64,000 bases of DNA, from NCBI RefSeq assembly GCF_036287215.1, contig NZ_CP142860.1:620001-684000 (forward strand), given 5' to 3'. This document shows positions 31,726-40,671 of the stretch, in pieces. The stretch is from Caproiciproducens sp. CPB-2. GTDB taxonomy: Bacteria; Bacillota; Clostridia; Oscillospirales; Acutalibacteraceae. Under the pieces are notes generated by a model. That model saw nothing but the letters and a program-made list of their open reading frames with translations, ran no database searches and was not told where the DNA came from. Every line of letters starts with the position of its first letter. Within the stretch, counting starts at the first letter, position 1. The position numbers and the translations under genes were made by a program.

Positions 31726-32064
31726 ATGGAAAAGGAAAGGTATCAGCAGTTATTGGTCAGTTTGGAGAAAGACGCCAAAACAGAAATATTGGAGAATGGG
31801 GCGGCGGTTGAAATTCGCAGCTGCTATGACTGTGCAAGGGGGAAAATGGACCCTCTGCTGAAACAGGAGCTGGGGCAGACCTTCATCGGCTATCTTACGC
31901 AGGTAAGAATGCAGGAAGCCATCAAACTGGCGGGCGTAACCCGCCTTTCCATCAAAGAAATAGCGGAGCACACCGGATATTCCAACCCCACCTATTTTTG
32001 CCGCGTGTTCAAGAAGTTTACCGGACAGACGATCGGCGGGTACCGGGAAAGCAACACCGAATAG
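31726..32064 (+). pseudogene. AraC-type regulator lacking half of its DNA-binding domain
   Basis: 112 codons with a good AAAGGAGG site. Residues 45-110 match the AraC C-terminal domain from the end of the first HTH (LGQTFIGYLTQVRMQEAIKLA) through the second (SIKEIAEHTGYSNPTYFCRVFKKFTGQTIGGYR). The first HTH helices (the usual SLEELA..LSPSYLSRLFK part) are absent. They are replaced by an unrelated 43-residue start with CYDCARGK. This looks like an internally deleted response regulator or AraC gene. It could still encode a short protein, but one unable to bind DNA normally. Confidence 0.65.
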
Positions 32065-32210
32065 CGGCTGCTGTTTCGGGCCGAAAAGCCGACGCTGCGA
32101 ACTGTAAAATCCGGGAAAAGAGGATGGATTCGGACGCGATTAAGGTGATTTAGTGCCAGAAATATGTTCAAGTATCACAAATTTTGTTGGAAAAGTCAGG
32201 CTCAAAATGA

Positions 32211-32326
32211 TTGACAATACAATAAATCTATGTTAACATGTTCTATATAAAATTTGAATAACGGTGTGTTACTGTTGATCAGGCACTAACCAGATTGTTT
32301 AATCTGTGTTAATGCCTTTTTTTTGA
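32211..32326 (+). promoter_or_regulatory. licT promoter with RAT antiterminator and overlapping terminator
   Basis: TTGACA (32211-32216), 17 bases, TAACAT (32234-32239). The leader carries a ribonucleic antiterminator at 32263-32291, from GGTGTGTTACTG to CAGGCACTAACC, of the BglG/LicT class. It overlaps a terminator stem (32281-32296 with 32301-32317) ending in eight T residues. LicT binding to the RAT would stop the terminator forming, so the gene controls itself. Confidence 0.85.
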
Positions 32327-32343
32327 GTAAGGTGATTTTGAAA

Positions 32344-33192
32344 ATGGAGAATTTTGAAATTATAGGCGTATTGAATCACAACGTTGTTTTAGTCCAGAAA
32401 GAGCCGAAGGGAACCCAGTTCATTTTAATTGGGAAGGGCTTGGGATTTTCCAAAAAGGTCGGTATGAAAATCGCGCTGGACCAGTCGCAGATTGAGAAAT
32501 CCTTTCTGGTCTACGATACGCAGGGAAAGATGAAATATCTCAATCTGATTGAACAATTTGACGACAAGCTGATTGGGGTTTGTTCCGAGATCACTTTGCT
32601 TGCGGAAAAAAAGATGGGGAAGCTGAATGAAAACCTGCTGATTGTCCTGACGGATCATATCAATTTCGCGATTGAGAGGATTAAGAGAGGAATGGCGATC
32701 CAAAACCCGTTTGTTTATGAAATCAAGACTCTTTACCCGGACGAGTATGAAATCGGACTTGCGGCGAAAACGATGCTCAGAAAGCAAATTCACGTAGAAA
32801 TCAATGATGACGAGGTGGCGTTTATTGCGCTGCATCTGAACGCCGCAAAGCAGAATGAAGAAGTTTCAGAATCCCTCAACAAAACAAGAGTTGTGAAAAT
32901 GATGATTTCGGTTTTAGAGGAAAATCTGGGTGTGAAATTTGAAAGGGACCTGACCTATATACGGCTGATTAATCATTTCCGGGCCAGCATGGACCGGGTC
33001 GAAAAAAATATCATTGCTGAGAATCCTCTTCTGCCGGCGGTGCGGAAAAATTTTAAAAAGGCTTACGCGCTGGCGCAGCAGGTGGGAGAGATCGTCAAGC
33101 AGGAGCTGGGGTTGGAGCTGCCGGACGGAGAGCTCGGATATCTTGCCATTCATATTGACCGGATTGCAAGAACCCTGAAAAACAAAAAGTGA
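32344..33192 (+). CDS. licT: LicT/BglG-family transcription antiterminator
   Basis: 282 residues from ATG 32344, eight bases after AAGGTGA; the reading before that lies in the terminator. An RNA-binding CAT domain (1-56, FEIIGVLNHNVVLVQ) is followed by two PRD domains. Their phosphorylatable histidines are in LTDHINFAIER and ALHLNAA (PRD1) and LINHFRASMDR and LAIHIDRI (PRD2). EIIB normally phosphorylates PRD1 without substrate, and HPr phosphorylates PRD2. It reads the two RAT sites in this operon, ahead of itself and ahead of nanE. Confidence 0.92.
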   Translation: MENFEIIGVLNHNVVLVQKEPKGTQFILIGKGLGFSKKVGMKIALDQSQIEKSFLVYDTQGKMKYLNLIEQFDDKLIGVCSEITLLAEKKMGKLNENLLIVLTDHINFAIERIKRGMAIQNPFVYEIKTLYPDEYEIGLAAKTMLRKQIHVEINDDEVAFIALHLNAAKQNEEVSESLNKTRVVKMMISVLEENLGVKFERDLTYIRLINHFRASMDRVEKNIIAENPLLPAVRKNFKKAYALAQQVGEIVKQELGLELPDGELGYLAIHIDRIARTLKNKK

Positions 33193-33200
33193 ATCATGTA

Positions 33201-33266
33201 AGGTGTGTTACTGTTCATTCAGGCATAAACTGAGCAATGTGATATTGTGAAGTTTATGCTTTTTTT
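33201..33266 (+). promoter_or_regulatory. Second RAT antiterminator/terminator switch, upstream of nanE
   Basis: A RAT-like element at 33201-33234 (AGGTGTGTTACTG, then CAGGCATAAACTGAG) overlaps a terminator with arms GCATAAACT (33223-33231) and AGTTTATGC (33251-33259) plus seven T residues. The GTGTGTTACTG block is identical to the one before licT, so the same protein should control both. Confidence 0.85.
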
Positions 33267-33348
33267 AATTCACTATATGGCCGGGAAAGGGGTGAAGAGC
33301 GGTTATTCGAAAGGCCGAATCAATTATTTTTACGAGGAGGAAATTTTC

Positions 33349-34014
33349 ATGCTTGAGAAAATCAAAGGAAAACTGGTTGTATCGTGTCAGGCTCTGCCGG
33401 ATGAACCGCTGCACAGTTCTTTCATTATGGGAAGAATGGCACTGGCGGCAAAACAGGGAGGAGCCGCAGGAATCCGGGCGCAGAGCAAAGGGGATATCGA
33501 CGAGATCATCAAGGTGGCGGGTTTGCCCGTAATCGGGATCGTCAAAAGGAATTATGCCGATTCCGAAATCTACATTACTCCTACTAAGAAGGAAATCGAG
33601 GAGCTTTTGGAAACGCAATGCGAAATGATCGCTCTTGATGCCACCCTTCGGAGAAGGCCGAATGACGAAAAGCTGGAAGAGCTGGTCCGGTATGTTAAGG
33701 GCCGGGGCAGGCTGGTGATGGCCGACTGTTCCACCTATGACGAGGCAGTCAACGCCGAAAAGATCGGCTTTGACTGCGTCTCCACCACCCTTTGCGGCTA
33801 TACGCCGTATTCCGAAAATTTGCCGGGACCCAATTTGTCTTTTATCGAAAAACTAAAGAAGAATCTCCGCATTCCTGTGATAGCGGAAGGAAAAATCAAC
33901 ACGCCGGAGGATCTGAAAGCTGTTTTTCAATCCGGGGCCTATTCGGCCGTTGTCGGCGGGGCGATCACCCGTCCGCAAAATATCACGGAGAAATTTACCA
34001 GGACATTATTATAA
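33349..34014 (+). CDS. nanE: N-acetylmannosamine-6-phosphate 2-epimerase
   Basis: 221 residues from ATG 33349, eight bases after GAGGAGG; in-frame starts further upstream overlap the terminator. NanE TIM barrel: LVVSCQALPDEPLHSS, GAAGIRAQSKGDI, LPVIGIVKRNY, YITPTKKEIEEL, CEMIALDATLRRRP with the catalytic-site lysine and aspartate segments. The C-terminal VGGAITRPQNITE is the phosphate-binding loop. It converts ManNAc-6-P to GlcNAc-6-P. Its place in a PTS operon suggests that the sugar enters as ManNAc or a derivative. Confidence 0.93.
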   Translation: MLEKIKGKLVVSCQALPDEPLHSSFIMGRMALAAKQGGAAGIRAQSKGDIDEIIKVAGLPVIGIVKRNYADSEIYITPTKKEIEELLETQCEMIALDATLRRRPNDEKLEELVRYVKGRGRLVMADCSTYDEAVNAEKIGFDCVSTTLCGYTPYSENLPGPNLSFIEKLKKNLRIPVIAEGKINTPEDLKAVFQSGAYSAVVGGAITRPQNITEKFTRTLL

Positions 34015-34034
34015 AATGAGGGGGGACTATCATC

Positions 34035-35546
34035 ATGTTCAAACAACTGCAAAAAATAGGGAAATCCTTTATGCTGCCGATTGCGATTCTGCCGGCCGCG
34101 GGTCTGCTGCTGGGCATCGGCGGCGCATTCAGCAACCCCAGTACCATCGCGGCGTACCCGTTCCTGCAAAATACCGTCGCGCAGGCTATTTTCCAGATCA
34201 TGAGCTCTGCCGGAAGCGCCATCTTCAACAACCTTGCTCTTCTGCTCTGCATCGGCCTGTGTATCGGCCTTGCCAAGGCTGACAGGGGAACGGCGGCCTT
34301 AGCCGGTATTGTGGGATATCTGGTGATGACGGCGACGACCTCCGTTATGCTGACCATCTTCAACCCAAAAGGAAATGCGATTGACACCGGCGTGATCGGC
34401 GCTTTGGTCATGGGCAGCATTGCCGTGACCCTACATAATCGCTATCATAACATCGAACTGCCACAGGCATTGGGCTTCTTTGGCGGTTCCCGGTTCGTGC
34501 CGATTGTAACTTCTTTTTCCGCTATTTTTGTCGGCGCGCTGTTCTATCTTGTCTGGCCTCCGTTCCAGAACCTTCTGGTCAGTGCCGGTCAGGGAATCGC
34601 CTCTATGGGTGTTGTGGGTACCTTCCTTTACGGCTTCCTGATGAGGTTATGCGGCGCGGTCGGTTTGCACCATATGATTTATCCGATGTTCTGGTACACG
34701 CAGCTGGGCGGTACGGAAACGGTCGCGGGGGTCAGCATTGCGGGCGCTCAGAAAATTTTCTTCGCGCAGCTTGCCGACCCGAACCATGTCGGACTGTTCA
34801 CTCACGGGACCCGGTTCTTTGCCGGCCGTTTCGCGACCATGATGTTTGGGCTTCCCGCCGCCTGCCTCGCGATGTATCACAGCGTACCGAAGGCGCGGCA
34901 GAAAAAGTTCGCGGGACTGTTCCTTGGGGTCGCACTGACATCGTTCATCACCGGAATTACGGAACCGATTGAATATATGTTCCTGTTTGTCAGCCCGCTC
35001 CTTTATGTGTTTCATTCTTTCCTCGACGGTGTTTCCTTTCTGGTCGCTGATTTGCTGAATATCCGCATCGGCAATACCTTTTCCGGCGGATTCATTGATT
35101 TCAGCCTGTTCGGAATTCTGCAGGGGAACGACAGGACGAACTGGATGCTTGTGATCCCGGTCGGCATCGTATGGGCCTGCCTGTACTATTTTTCCTTCCG
35201 GTTCTTTATCAAAAAATTCAATATCATGACGCCGGGCCGGGCGGAAGACGACGATGCGTCGGGGGCTACGGTAGCGACGGCGGCTGCGGTATCCAAGTCT
35301 TCCGTAAAAGAAAAAGCGCTTCAGATTATTGCGGCGTTCGGAGGAAGAGAGAATATTGAAGACGTGGATGCCTGCATTACCCGGCTGAGGGTATCGGTTA
35401 AAAACATTGAGCAGGTGGACAACGCAAAGCTGAAAGAGCTTGGAGCAACGGACGTACTGACGATAGGGGACGGCATCCAGGCGGTTTTCGGCACGAAGGC
35501 CGTTATCTACAAGAACCATATTGTTGAGATCCTGGGGCTTGAGTAA
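34035..35546 (+). CDS. PTS EIICB component, glucose/N-acetylglucosamine class
   Basis: 503 residues. EIIC at 1-400 with about ten helices: KSFMLPIAILPAAGLLLGIGG, GAVGLHHMIYPMFWY and the substrate-loop TGITEPIEYMFLF. A short alanine-rich linker leads to EIIB at 425-503, with the phosphorylation cysteine in DACITRLRV. There is no fused EIIA; a separate EIIA gene follows. With nanE in the same operon, ManNAc or another amino sugar is the likely substrate, phosphorylated on entry. Preceded by GAGGGGG. Confidence 0.9.
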   Translation: MFKQLQKIGKSFMLPIAILPAAGLLLGIGGAFSNPSTIAAYPFLQNTVAQAIFQIMSSAGSAIFNNLALLLCIGLCIGLAKADRGTAALAGIVGYLVMTATTSVMLTIFNPKGNAIDTGVIGALVMGSIAVTLHNRYHNIELPQALGFFGGSRFVPIVTSFSAIFVGALFYLVWPPFQNLLVSAGQGIASMGVVGTFLYGFLMRLCGAVGLHHMIYPMFWYTQLGGTETVAGVSIAGAQKIFFAQLADPNHVGLFTHGTRFFAGRFATMMFGLPAACLAMYHSVPKARQKKFAGLFLGVALTSFITGITEPIEYMFLFVSPLLYVFHSFLDGVSFLVADLLNIRIGNTFSGGFIDFSLFGILQGNDRTNWMLVIPVGIVWACLYYFSFRFFIKKFNIMTPGRAEDDDASGATVATAAAVSKSSVKEKALQIIAAFGGRENIEDVDACITRLRVSVKNIEQVDNAKLKELGATDVLTIGDGIQAVFGTKAVIYKNHIVEILGLE

Positions 35547-35590
35547 TTTTTTCAGACTGTTTTGAACTGCCGTCGTATGATACCGCTTAC

Positions 35591-35660
35591 GGATTTCAGC
35601 GTGAATTACTATTTGCGCTGAAATCCTTATTATGCTGATTTTCGTTTCTGAAAAGAAACG
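35591..35660 (+). other. Hairpins in the EIICB-EIIA intergenic gap
   Basis: The 11-bp arms GGATTTCAGCG (35591-35601) and CGCTGAAATCC (35616-35626) are followed by a second small stem CGTTTC/GAAACG (35643-35660). Neither has a solid T-run. They may set mRNA stability and so the ratio of membrane to soluble PTS proteins. Confidence 0.5.
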
Positions 35661-35755
35661 GATATTTTTAAAGCCCGTTTTGAGCCTGAGGTCTGCGCTG
35701 TTGTTTTAGGACGGATCAAAAGGGCCGGGAAACCTATATACGGAGGATAATGATT

Positions 35756-36229
35756 ATGTTACAATTTTTTAAAAAACGAATGACGATTCAGTCGCCTGCA
35801 AACGGTCGGATTATCAGCCTGGACGAGGTAAATGATCCGGTTTTTTCAGGAAGAGTGGTAGGGGACGGCTGCGCGGTCATTCCGGAGGACAATCTGATTT
35901 GTTCGCCATGCAACGGAAGGATTGTTCAGGTCATAGACACCAACCATGCCTTCTGTATTCTCAGTGACGACGGGCTGGAGGTTTTGGTTCATATAGGTTT
36001 GGATACGGTAAGATTAAAGGGAATGGGCTTTAAAAGGCTGAAGGACGAAGGTATGCGCGTGAAAGCGGGGGACAGCGTTATGGAGGTGAATTTGCAGTAC
36101 CTTCAGTCACAGAACAAGGAGATTGTCACGCCTGTATTAATTACGAACATGGACAAGGTCGGCAATCTGCAAATCTGCCGGGGAAGTGTCCGTGCAGGGG
36201 ACAGATTGATGGACCTTGTCCTGAAATGA
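35756..36229 (+). CDS. PTS EIIA component, glucose (Crr) family
   Basis: 157 residues from ATG 35756, nine bases after GGAGG. It has the Crr fold: IQSPANGRIISLDEV, DGCAVIPEDN, then His64 in TNHAF and the phospho-accepting His79 in LEVLVHIGLDTVRL. It passes phosphate from HPr to the EIIB domain encoded upstream. Usual length for free-standing glucose-family EIIA is 150-170 residues. Confidence 0.92.
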   Translation: MLQFFKKRMTIQSPANGRIISLDEVNDPVFSGRVVGDGCAVIPEDNLICSPCNGRIVQVIDTNHAFCILSDDGLEVLVHIGLDTVRLKGMGFKRLKDEGMRVKAGDSVMEVNLQYLQSQNKEIVTPVLITNMDKVGNLQICRGSVRAGDRLMDLVLK

Positions 36230-36304
36230 ATATTTTATACAAGCGCCGCGGGCTTTTGAAAGGAGTCCCGCGGCCCGGCGTGCATAGACAAAGGGGGAAG
36301 CGTG

Positions 36305-36562
36305 ATGGTACAGGTCAGAGTTATGGACAGGAATGGGCTTCATGCAAGGCCGGCCAGCAGGATTGCCGGTATCGCGCTCGCGCATCCCGGAGCGGTTTAC
36401 CTTGAGAAAGACGGAGTCCGGTGCAATGCAAAAAAAGTCATGGAAATCATGGGCTTCAATTTCATTTACGGAGACCTGGTCAGCGTGATAGCCCCCGGGC
36501 GGAGCGGCGATCAGGTTGAAAAGTCGATCGGAAGCGTTATCATGAGTTCTGAGGATCATTGA
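36305..36562 (+). CDS. HPr-like phosphocarrier protein 1
   Basis: Eighty-five residues from ATG 36305 with a GGGGGAA site. The active-site loop GLHARPAS (His13) is intact. At the position of the regulatory Ser46 of Gram-positive HPr (SIMG) it has EIMG (Glu47-Gly50), a natural acidic replacement resembling phosphoserine. Such a protein should carry phosphate yet not be switched by HPr kinase; it could even mimic P-Ser-HPr towards CcpA. It is probably dedicated to this PTS. Confidence 0.88.
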   Translation: MVQVRVMDRNGLHARPASRIAGIALAHPGAVYLEKDGVRCNAKKVMEIMGFNFIYGDLVSVIAPGRSGDQVEKSIGSVIMSSEDH

Positions 36563-36610
36563 ATCCGGCTCAAGGACCTATTCATTTATTGTTTGCAGGA
36601 GGTATGTATT

Positions 36611-36868
36611 ATGGAACAGTTTACTTATACCATTCAGGATTCGGCCGGCCTTCATGCGCGCCCGGCCGGGCTGCTCGTCAAGTGTGCGCAGGGCTGCAGC
36701 TGTGCGGTAAGCATTGTATTCAACGGAAAAACGGCGGACGCCAAGCGTCTGTTTTCGGTAATGAACCTGAACGTGAAACAAAACGACACGATTACCTTCC
36801 GGGCGGAAGGGGAACAGGAGCGGGCGGACTGTGCAAAGCTGAAAGCGTTTTGTCAGGCGAATCTCTGA
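36611..36868 (+). CDS. HPr-like phosphocarrier protein 2
   Basis: Eighty-five residues from ATG 36611, with AGGAGG at 36597-36602. Active-site loop GLHARPAG keeps His15. The regulatory region reads AKRLFSVMNLNV, with Arg46 in place of Ser46, so HPr kinase control is lost here too. It shares only moderate identity with protein 1 and is cysteine-rich (KCAQGCSCA). It ends the operon before a long terminator hairpin. Confidence 0.88.
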   Translation: MEQFTYTIQDSAGLHARPAGLLVKCAQGCSCAVSIVFNGKTADAKRLFSVMNLNVKQNDTITFRAEGEQERADCAKLKAFCQANL

Positions 36869-36917
36869 ATCGGGAACGGAAGCCCGCGGCATTCTGAATA
36901 TCAGCTGTTTTCATAAA

Positions 36918-36992
36918 ATCCCCATGGCGTACGGCGATGGAAAAGCCTGTGCTTTTCTCTGCAGTACAGTCCCATGGGGATGTCTGTTTTTT
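36918..36992. terminator. Terminator between the PTS operon and the chemoreceptor gene
   Basis: ATCCCCATGG (36918-36927) pairs with CCATGGGGAT (36972-36981), enclosing an inner GAAAAGC/GCTTTTC stem; TTTTTT follows on the plus strand. It ends at the stop codon of the convergent gene and probably serves both. Confidence 0.75.
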
Positions 36993-38916
36993 ATTCTGCT
37001 TCTTCTTTCAGCTGGAACCGGGATAAAAGGTCGGTCAGCACCTTGGATTGGGACGAGAGCTCTTCGCCCGCCGCGGCGCTTTTCTCGGCCATGAGGGAAA
37101 TATTCTGAATCGCGTCGGAAATCTGCGTGATGTTTCCCGTTGTCTGCGTTACGAAAACGGCCTGTGCGTCGGAGGCCTGCGTGATTTCACCGACAAGCTG
37201 GAAGAGCGCTTCCGACTTTTGCACGATCACCTGCAGGGACCTTTCCACCTCGTCCACTGCCTTTGCGCCGGTTGTAATCGCATGAACGGTATTGGCAATC
37301 AGAGCGGAGGTATCCCCCACGGCACGGGTGCTTTTGCCGGCCAGACTGCGCACCTCGTTCGCCACGACCGCGAAGCCTTTGCCGTAGGCTCCGGCCCGCG
37401 CGGCCTCTACCGCGGCATTCAGAGCCAGAATGTTTGTCTGGAACGCGATGTCGTCGATCGTCTTGACAATCCGCTCTATTTCCTGCGAGGTTTGGGAAAT
37501 ATCCTTCATGGCGGTGATCAGCTGATCCATTTTCCGGTTCCCGTCCTGGATATCCCGCACGATTCCGGACAGCATGACGTTTGCCTGCTGGGCGTTTTCC
37601 GCGCTCGTCTGTGCGTGGCCGGAGATTTCCTGAACGGAGGAGGAAAGCTTTTCAATGGAGCTCACTTCCTCGGAGGCGTTCATAGCCAGCGCCTGAGCCA
37701 CGTCGGACATCTGGCCCGCCGAGCCGTCTACCTGGACGGCGACCAGACGCACCTGGGAAATCGTCTGATTCAGGCCGGAAAGAATTCCGTCGATCGCGGT
37801 CAGGATTTCGTGAAAATCTCCCGGATAGGCGGCGCCGCTCTGCAGGGACAGGTCGCCGGAGGAAATCGCTTTCAAAATCATGCAGAGGTCTGTGATCATC
37901 CGGCGCAGATTTTCCGACGTAGTATTCAGGGCATTCGCGATTCTGCCCGTCTCATCCTGAGATTTCACTTCGAGACGGATATCCAGATCTCCGCCGGAAA
38001 TCCGTTCAATGCCCTCCGTTACCTGCAAAACCGGCCTGGTAATGTTCCCGGCGATCCGGAAAGCAAAGAAAAGGGCAATGAGGAAGGACACGATTCCAAC
38101 GCCGATCATCAGGGAAATGGCGGCCGGTACGCTGGACATGAATTCTGAATGGGCTTCCGAAACATTGACGGACCATCCGTCTGTTCCCGAAATGGGAGCG
38201 TATGCGCCGAAATACTGCTGGCCGTTCCTTTTGTAAAGGGCAAATCCCGTTTTTCCCTGAACCATGTTGGCTTCCATTTTGGCGACGACAGGATCGGATT
38301 TACTGTTCTTTTCCTTTGCGGAAGCTGCGGAACTGCTTTGCACCACCTTGGTGCCGGAATGGTTGAGGATATAGGTATTGCCTTGATTGCCTACTTTCAC
38401 TTTGGCGGCAATGTCGCCCAGCGAATTGTACGGAATGCTGATCAGAATGACATGCGGCGCGGAGGGATAGGCGTAGTCAAAATGCACTTCCCCGTTTTCC
38501 GTGACAGGGTCGCTCAGGTAGGGGGTCCCCTGCTTCGCCTGTACAAAGGCCTGATTTTCCTGATAGTCGTTTCCGTTCAGGGCGGAAATTCCATCCTCCT
38601 TGATGATGTCCACCTTCACCAGCCCGTTTTCCTTGACGAGGCTGTTGATGTACTGCCTGGTGGCTCCGTAGTCAGCCCCGACGGTGTTTTTGATCATCGA
38701 GACCGACTGGGCCATAATTTCGTACTGCCTGAGCTGAGCGCTGATTTCGGAAGAGACGATGCCGGCCGTTTTGCTCAGCGTTTTCTGCAGGGACTGCTCC
38801 GTGGAGCGGACAATGAAGAAAGCGGAAAAAATGCAAAGAACACTGACTGTGCAGAGAATAATAATTGCTGTAAATTGAACAAGCTTATTCTTGATCGTTT
38901 TCTGATTGTTACGCAC
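36991..38916 (-). CDS. Methyl-accepting chemotaxis protein
   Basis: 641 residues from GTG 38916. Membrane helices at about 13-33 and 277-300 flank a periplasmic-type Cache sensor domain (SEISAQLRQYEIMAQSVS, then HFDYAYPSAPHVILISIPYN). HAMP and a second helical linker follow. The signalling tip is IDDIAFQTNILALNAAVEAARAGAYGKGFAVVANEVRSLA, the conserved hairpin that contacts CheA/CheW. No C-terminal CheR pentapeptide (it ends LKEEAE). No che genes adjoin it except the CheX genes at 58 kb. Confidence 0.93.
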   Translation of the reverse strand: MRNNQKTIKNKLVQFTAIIILCTVSVLCIFSAFFIVRSTEQSLQKTLSKTAGIVSSEISAQLRQYEIMAQSVSMIKNTVGADYGATRQYINSLVKENGLVKVDIIKEDGISALNGNDYQENQAFVQAKQGTPYLSDPVTENGEVHFDYAYPSAPHVILISIPYNSLGDIAAKVKVGNQGNTYILNHSGTKVVQSSSAASAKEKNSKSDPVVAKMEANMVQGKTGFALYKRNGQQYFGAYAPISGTDGWSVNVSEAHSEFMSSVPAAISLMIGVGIVSFLIALFFAFRIAGNITRPVLQVTEGIERISGGDLDIRLEVKSQDETGRIANALNTTSENLRRMITDLCMILKAISSGDLSLQSGAAYPGDFHEILTAIDGILSGLNQTISQVRLVAVQVDGSAGQMSDVAQALAMNASEEVSSIEKLSSSVQEISGHAQTSAENAQQANVMLSGIVRDIQDGNRKMDQLITAMKDISQTSQEIERIVKTIDDIAFQTNILALNAAVEAARAGAYGKGFAVVANEVRSLAGKSTRAVGDTSALIANTVHAITTGAKAVDEVERSLQVIVQKSEALFQLVGEITQASDAQAVFVTQTTGNITQISDAIQNISLMAEKSAAAGEELSSQSKVLTDLLSRFQLKEEAE

Positions 38917-39069
38917 AATGAAAATACCCTTCCCATCGTTTAATATGATCTTTTTTCAACGGTTTCAGTATATCATTTTTTATGCCGTCCCACAGAATTT
39001 ACCATTGATTTTAAGGCGGAATTAACCTTCCGTTTACATTCGGCAGAGCGGAATCTTACTATAAGAAAA

Positions 39070-39145
39070 GGAAGCATCGGGTTTGGTTTCATCCGAATGC
39101 TTCCTCTTGTTTTCTATCAGCACGCTCACACGCTAAAGGTGTGAG
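39070..39145 (-). terminator. Terminator of the AI-2E family gene
   Basis: Read on the minus strand, a CTCACAC/GTGTGAG hairpin (39145-39126) is followed by GGAAGCATTCGG/CCGATGCTTCC (39104-39070) and TTTTCTT. The interval up to 38917 holds nothing else I can support. Confidence 0.7.
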
Positions 39146-39154
39146 AAGCCTGTT

Positions 39155-40336
39155 TTATTTCAGGATAGTTTCTTCCTCCTTTGGAAGCTGACATTTCAGC
39201 TTTTTCTCTTCCAGACGCTTATTGATGTTTTCCCGCAGGAGCGTGTACATCACGGCGCAGAGAGGAATGTTGACCAGCATCCCGACCAGACCGAACGTGT
39301 TGCCGCCGATGGTGACGGCGGCAAGCACCCACAGCGCCGGCAGGCCGACCTTTGAGCCGACCACGCGCGGGAAGATCAGGTTGCCCTCCAGCTGCTGGAG
39401 GACGACGAAGAATATGACGAACCAGACCGCCTGAATAGGGTTGACGACCAAAATCAGCAGCGCGCCGATACAGGTGCTTAAAAACGCGCCGAAAATCGGA
39501 ATCAGAGCCATAAACGCCACAATCACGGAGACAAGCAGCGCATAGGGGAAGCTGAAAATCTGCATTCCGATAAAGCAGAGCGAGCCGAGAATACAGGCCT
39601 CGGTACACTGACCGGCAATAAAATTGGAAAAGGCACGGTCGGTCAGGCTGCACACCCGTACGATGGTGTCAGCCGGCTTTTTGGGGAAATAAGCGTACAG
39701 GAAACGCTTTGTCTGGGCTTCCAGCTTTTCTTTTTGCGCGAGAATGTTGATGGCGAAGACAAGGCCGAGCACCAGGGTAATGACCGCGTGGAACAGATTC
39801 GCAGCCACCGTAACGGTGGAACCCACCAGCGTGTTGGCCAGCTTCTGCCCGTACTGGGCCAGCATCTGGCTGATGTTTGTCCAGTCGATTTTCATATTGC
39901 TGACGTATTCCCTGACCGCGGGATACTTGTTTCCAATTGCGATCAGGTTGTTCTGAAGCTCGGTGAAAAAGCCCGGAATGTTGTTGGTCAGGCTGGTAAT
40001 TGTGCGGACGAGCTCCGGAATCAGGATCAGCATAATCAGGGCGATAATGCCGATGACAATCAAAAAGGTGATCAGAATGCTGACCGCGCGCCTCACTTTC
40101 GGCCAGTTTTTCGTGTAGCGGCGGTTAATCGGCGCAAGCAGGCGGCTTTCTACATGCCGCATCAGGACATTGAGGATGAAGGTGATTGCAAGGCCGAGCA
40201 GGATCGGCTCAAAAATACCCGCAATGATCCCGGTCAGCTCCGAAAACCGGTATAAATTTTTCAGCCCCAGGTAAAGCGCAATGCTGAAAGCAATGAGCAG
40301 GGCGATTTTCTTCATATTGCTTTTATTAAGTTCCAT
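39155..40336 (-). CDS. AI-2E family transporter
   Basis: 393 residues from the ATG at 40336 with AAAGGGACGG upstream; longer starts lack a binding site. Eight predicted helices in the family pattern. The N-terminal NLYRFSELTGIIAGIFEPILLGLAITFILN and the C-terminal AFMALIPIFGAFLSTCIGALLILV plus LEGNLIFPRVVGSKVGLPALWVL segments are diagnostic of the AI-2E/UPF0118 family. Members include TqsA and YdiK, and some act as Na+/H+ antiporters. The transported substrate cannot be inferred. The gene is monocistronic. Confidence 0.88.
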   Translation of the reverse strand: MELNKSNMKKIALLIAFSIALYLGLKNLYRFSELTGIIAGIFEPILLGLAITFILNVLMRHVESRLLAPINRRYTKNWPKVRRAVSILITFLIVIGIIALIMLILIPELVRTITSLTNNIPGFFTELQNNLIAIGNKYPAVREYVSNMKIDWTNISQMLAQYGQKLANTLVGSTVTVAANLFHAVITLVLGLVFAINILAQKEKLEAQTKRFLYAYFPKKPADTIVRVCSLTDRAFSNFIAGQCTEACILGSLCFIGMQIFSFPYALLVSVIVAFMALIPIFGAFLSTCIGALLILVVNPIQAVWFVIFFVVLQQLEGNLIFPRVVGSKVGLPALWVLAAVTIGGNTFGLVGMLVNIPLCAVMYTLLRENINKRLEEKKLKCQLPKEEETILK

Positions 40337-40671
40337 TTTCCGTCCCTTTCCAATCCGTCGCCGGCCTTTGGTACATCGGCAGGTTGTCCTATTTCGTGGC
40401 GAAGCTAATATAATAGCCGCTTTGTGGCTATTATACCATAATGCGCACCGATAGAAAATGATTGCTTTCAAAAGCCTTTCTTTTATTTTAGCACAATTTA
40501 TCTGACAATATATGGGATCCCTCAAATAATTTGATGGAATACGGTTTCGCGGTTTTCATCCGGCTGCTTCTGTGTTATGATGGAATCCATAGAAAAATAT
40601 CTAAATAAACGGCCTGCTCTATGGGCGGATACCGTTCCAATATTGACGATATGGAAACAGAGGGTAAAATT

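Noticed and set aside
40621..40671. N-terminal extension of the ABC-F protein from ATG 40621
   Set aside because: No ribosome binding site, and AGAGGG is well placed for GTG 40672, which gives the usual ABC-F start.
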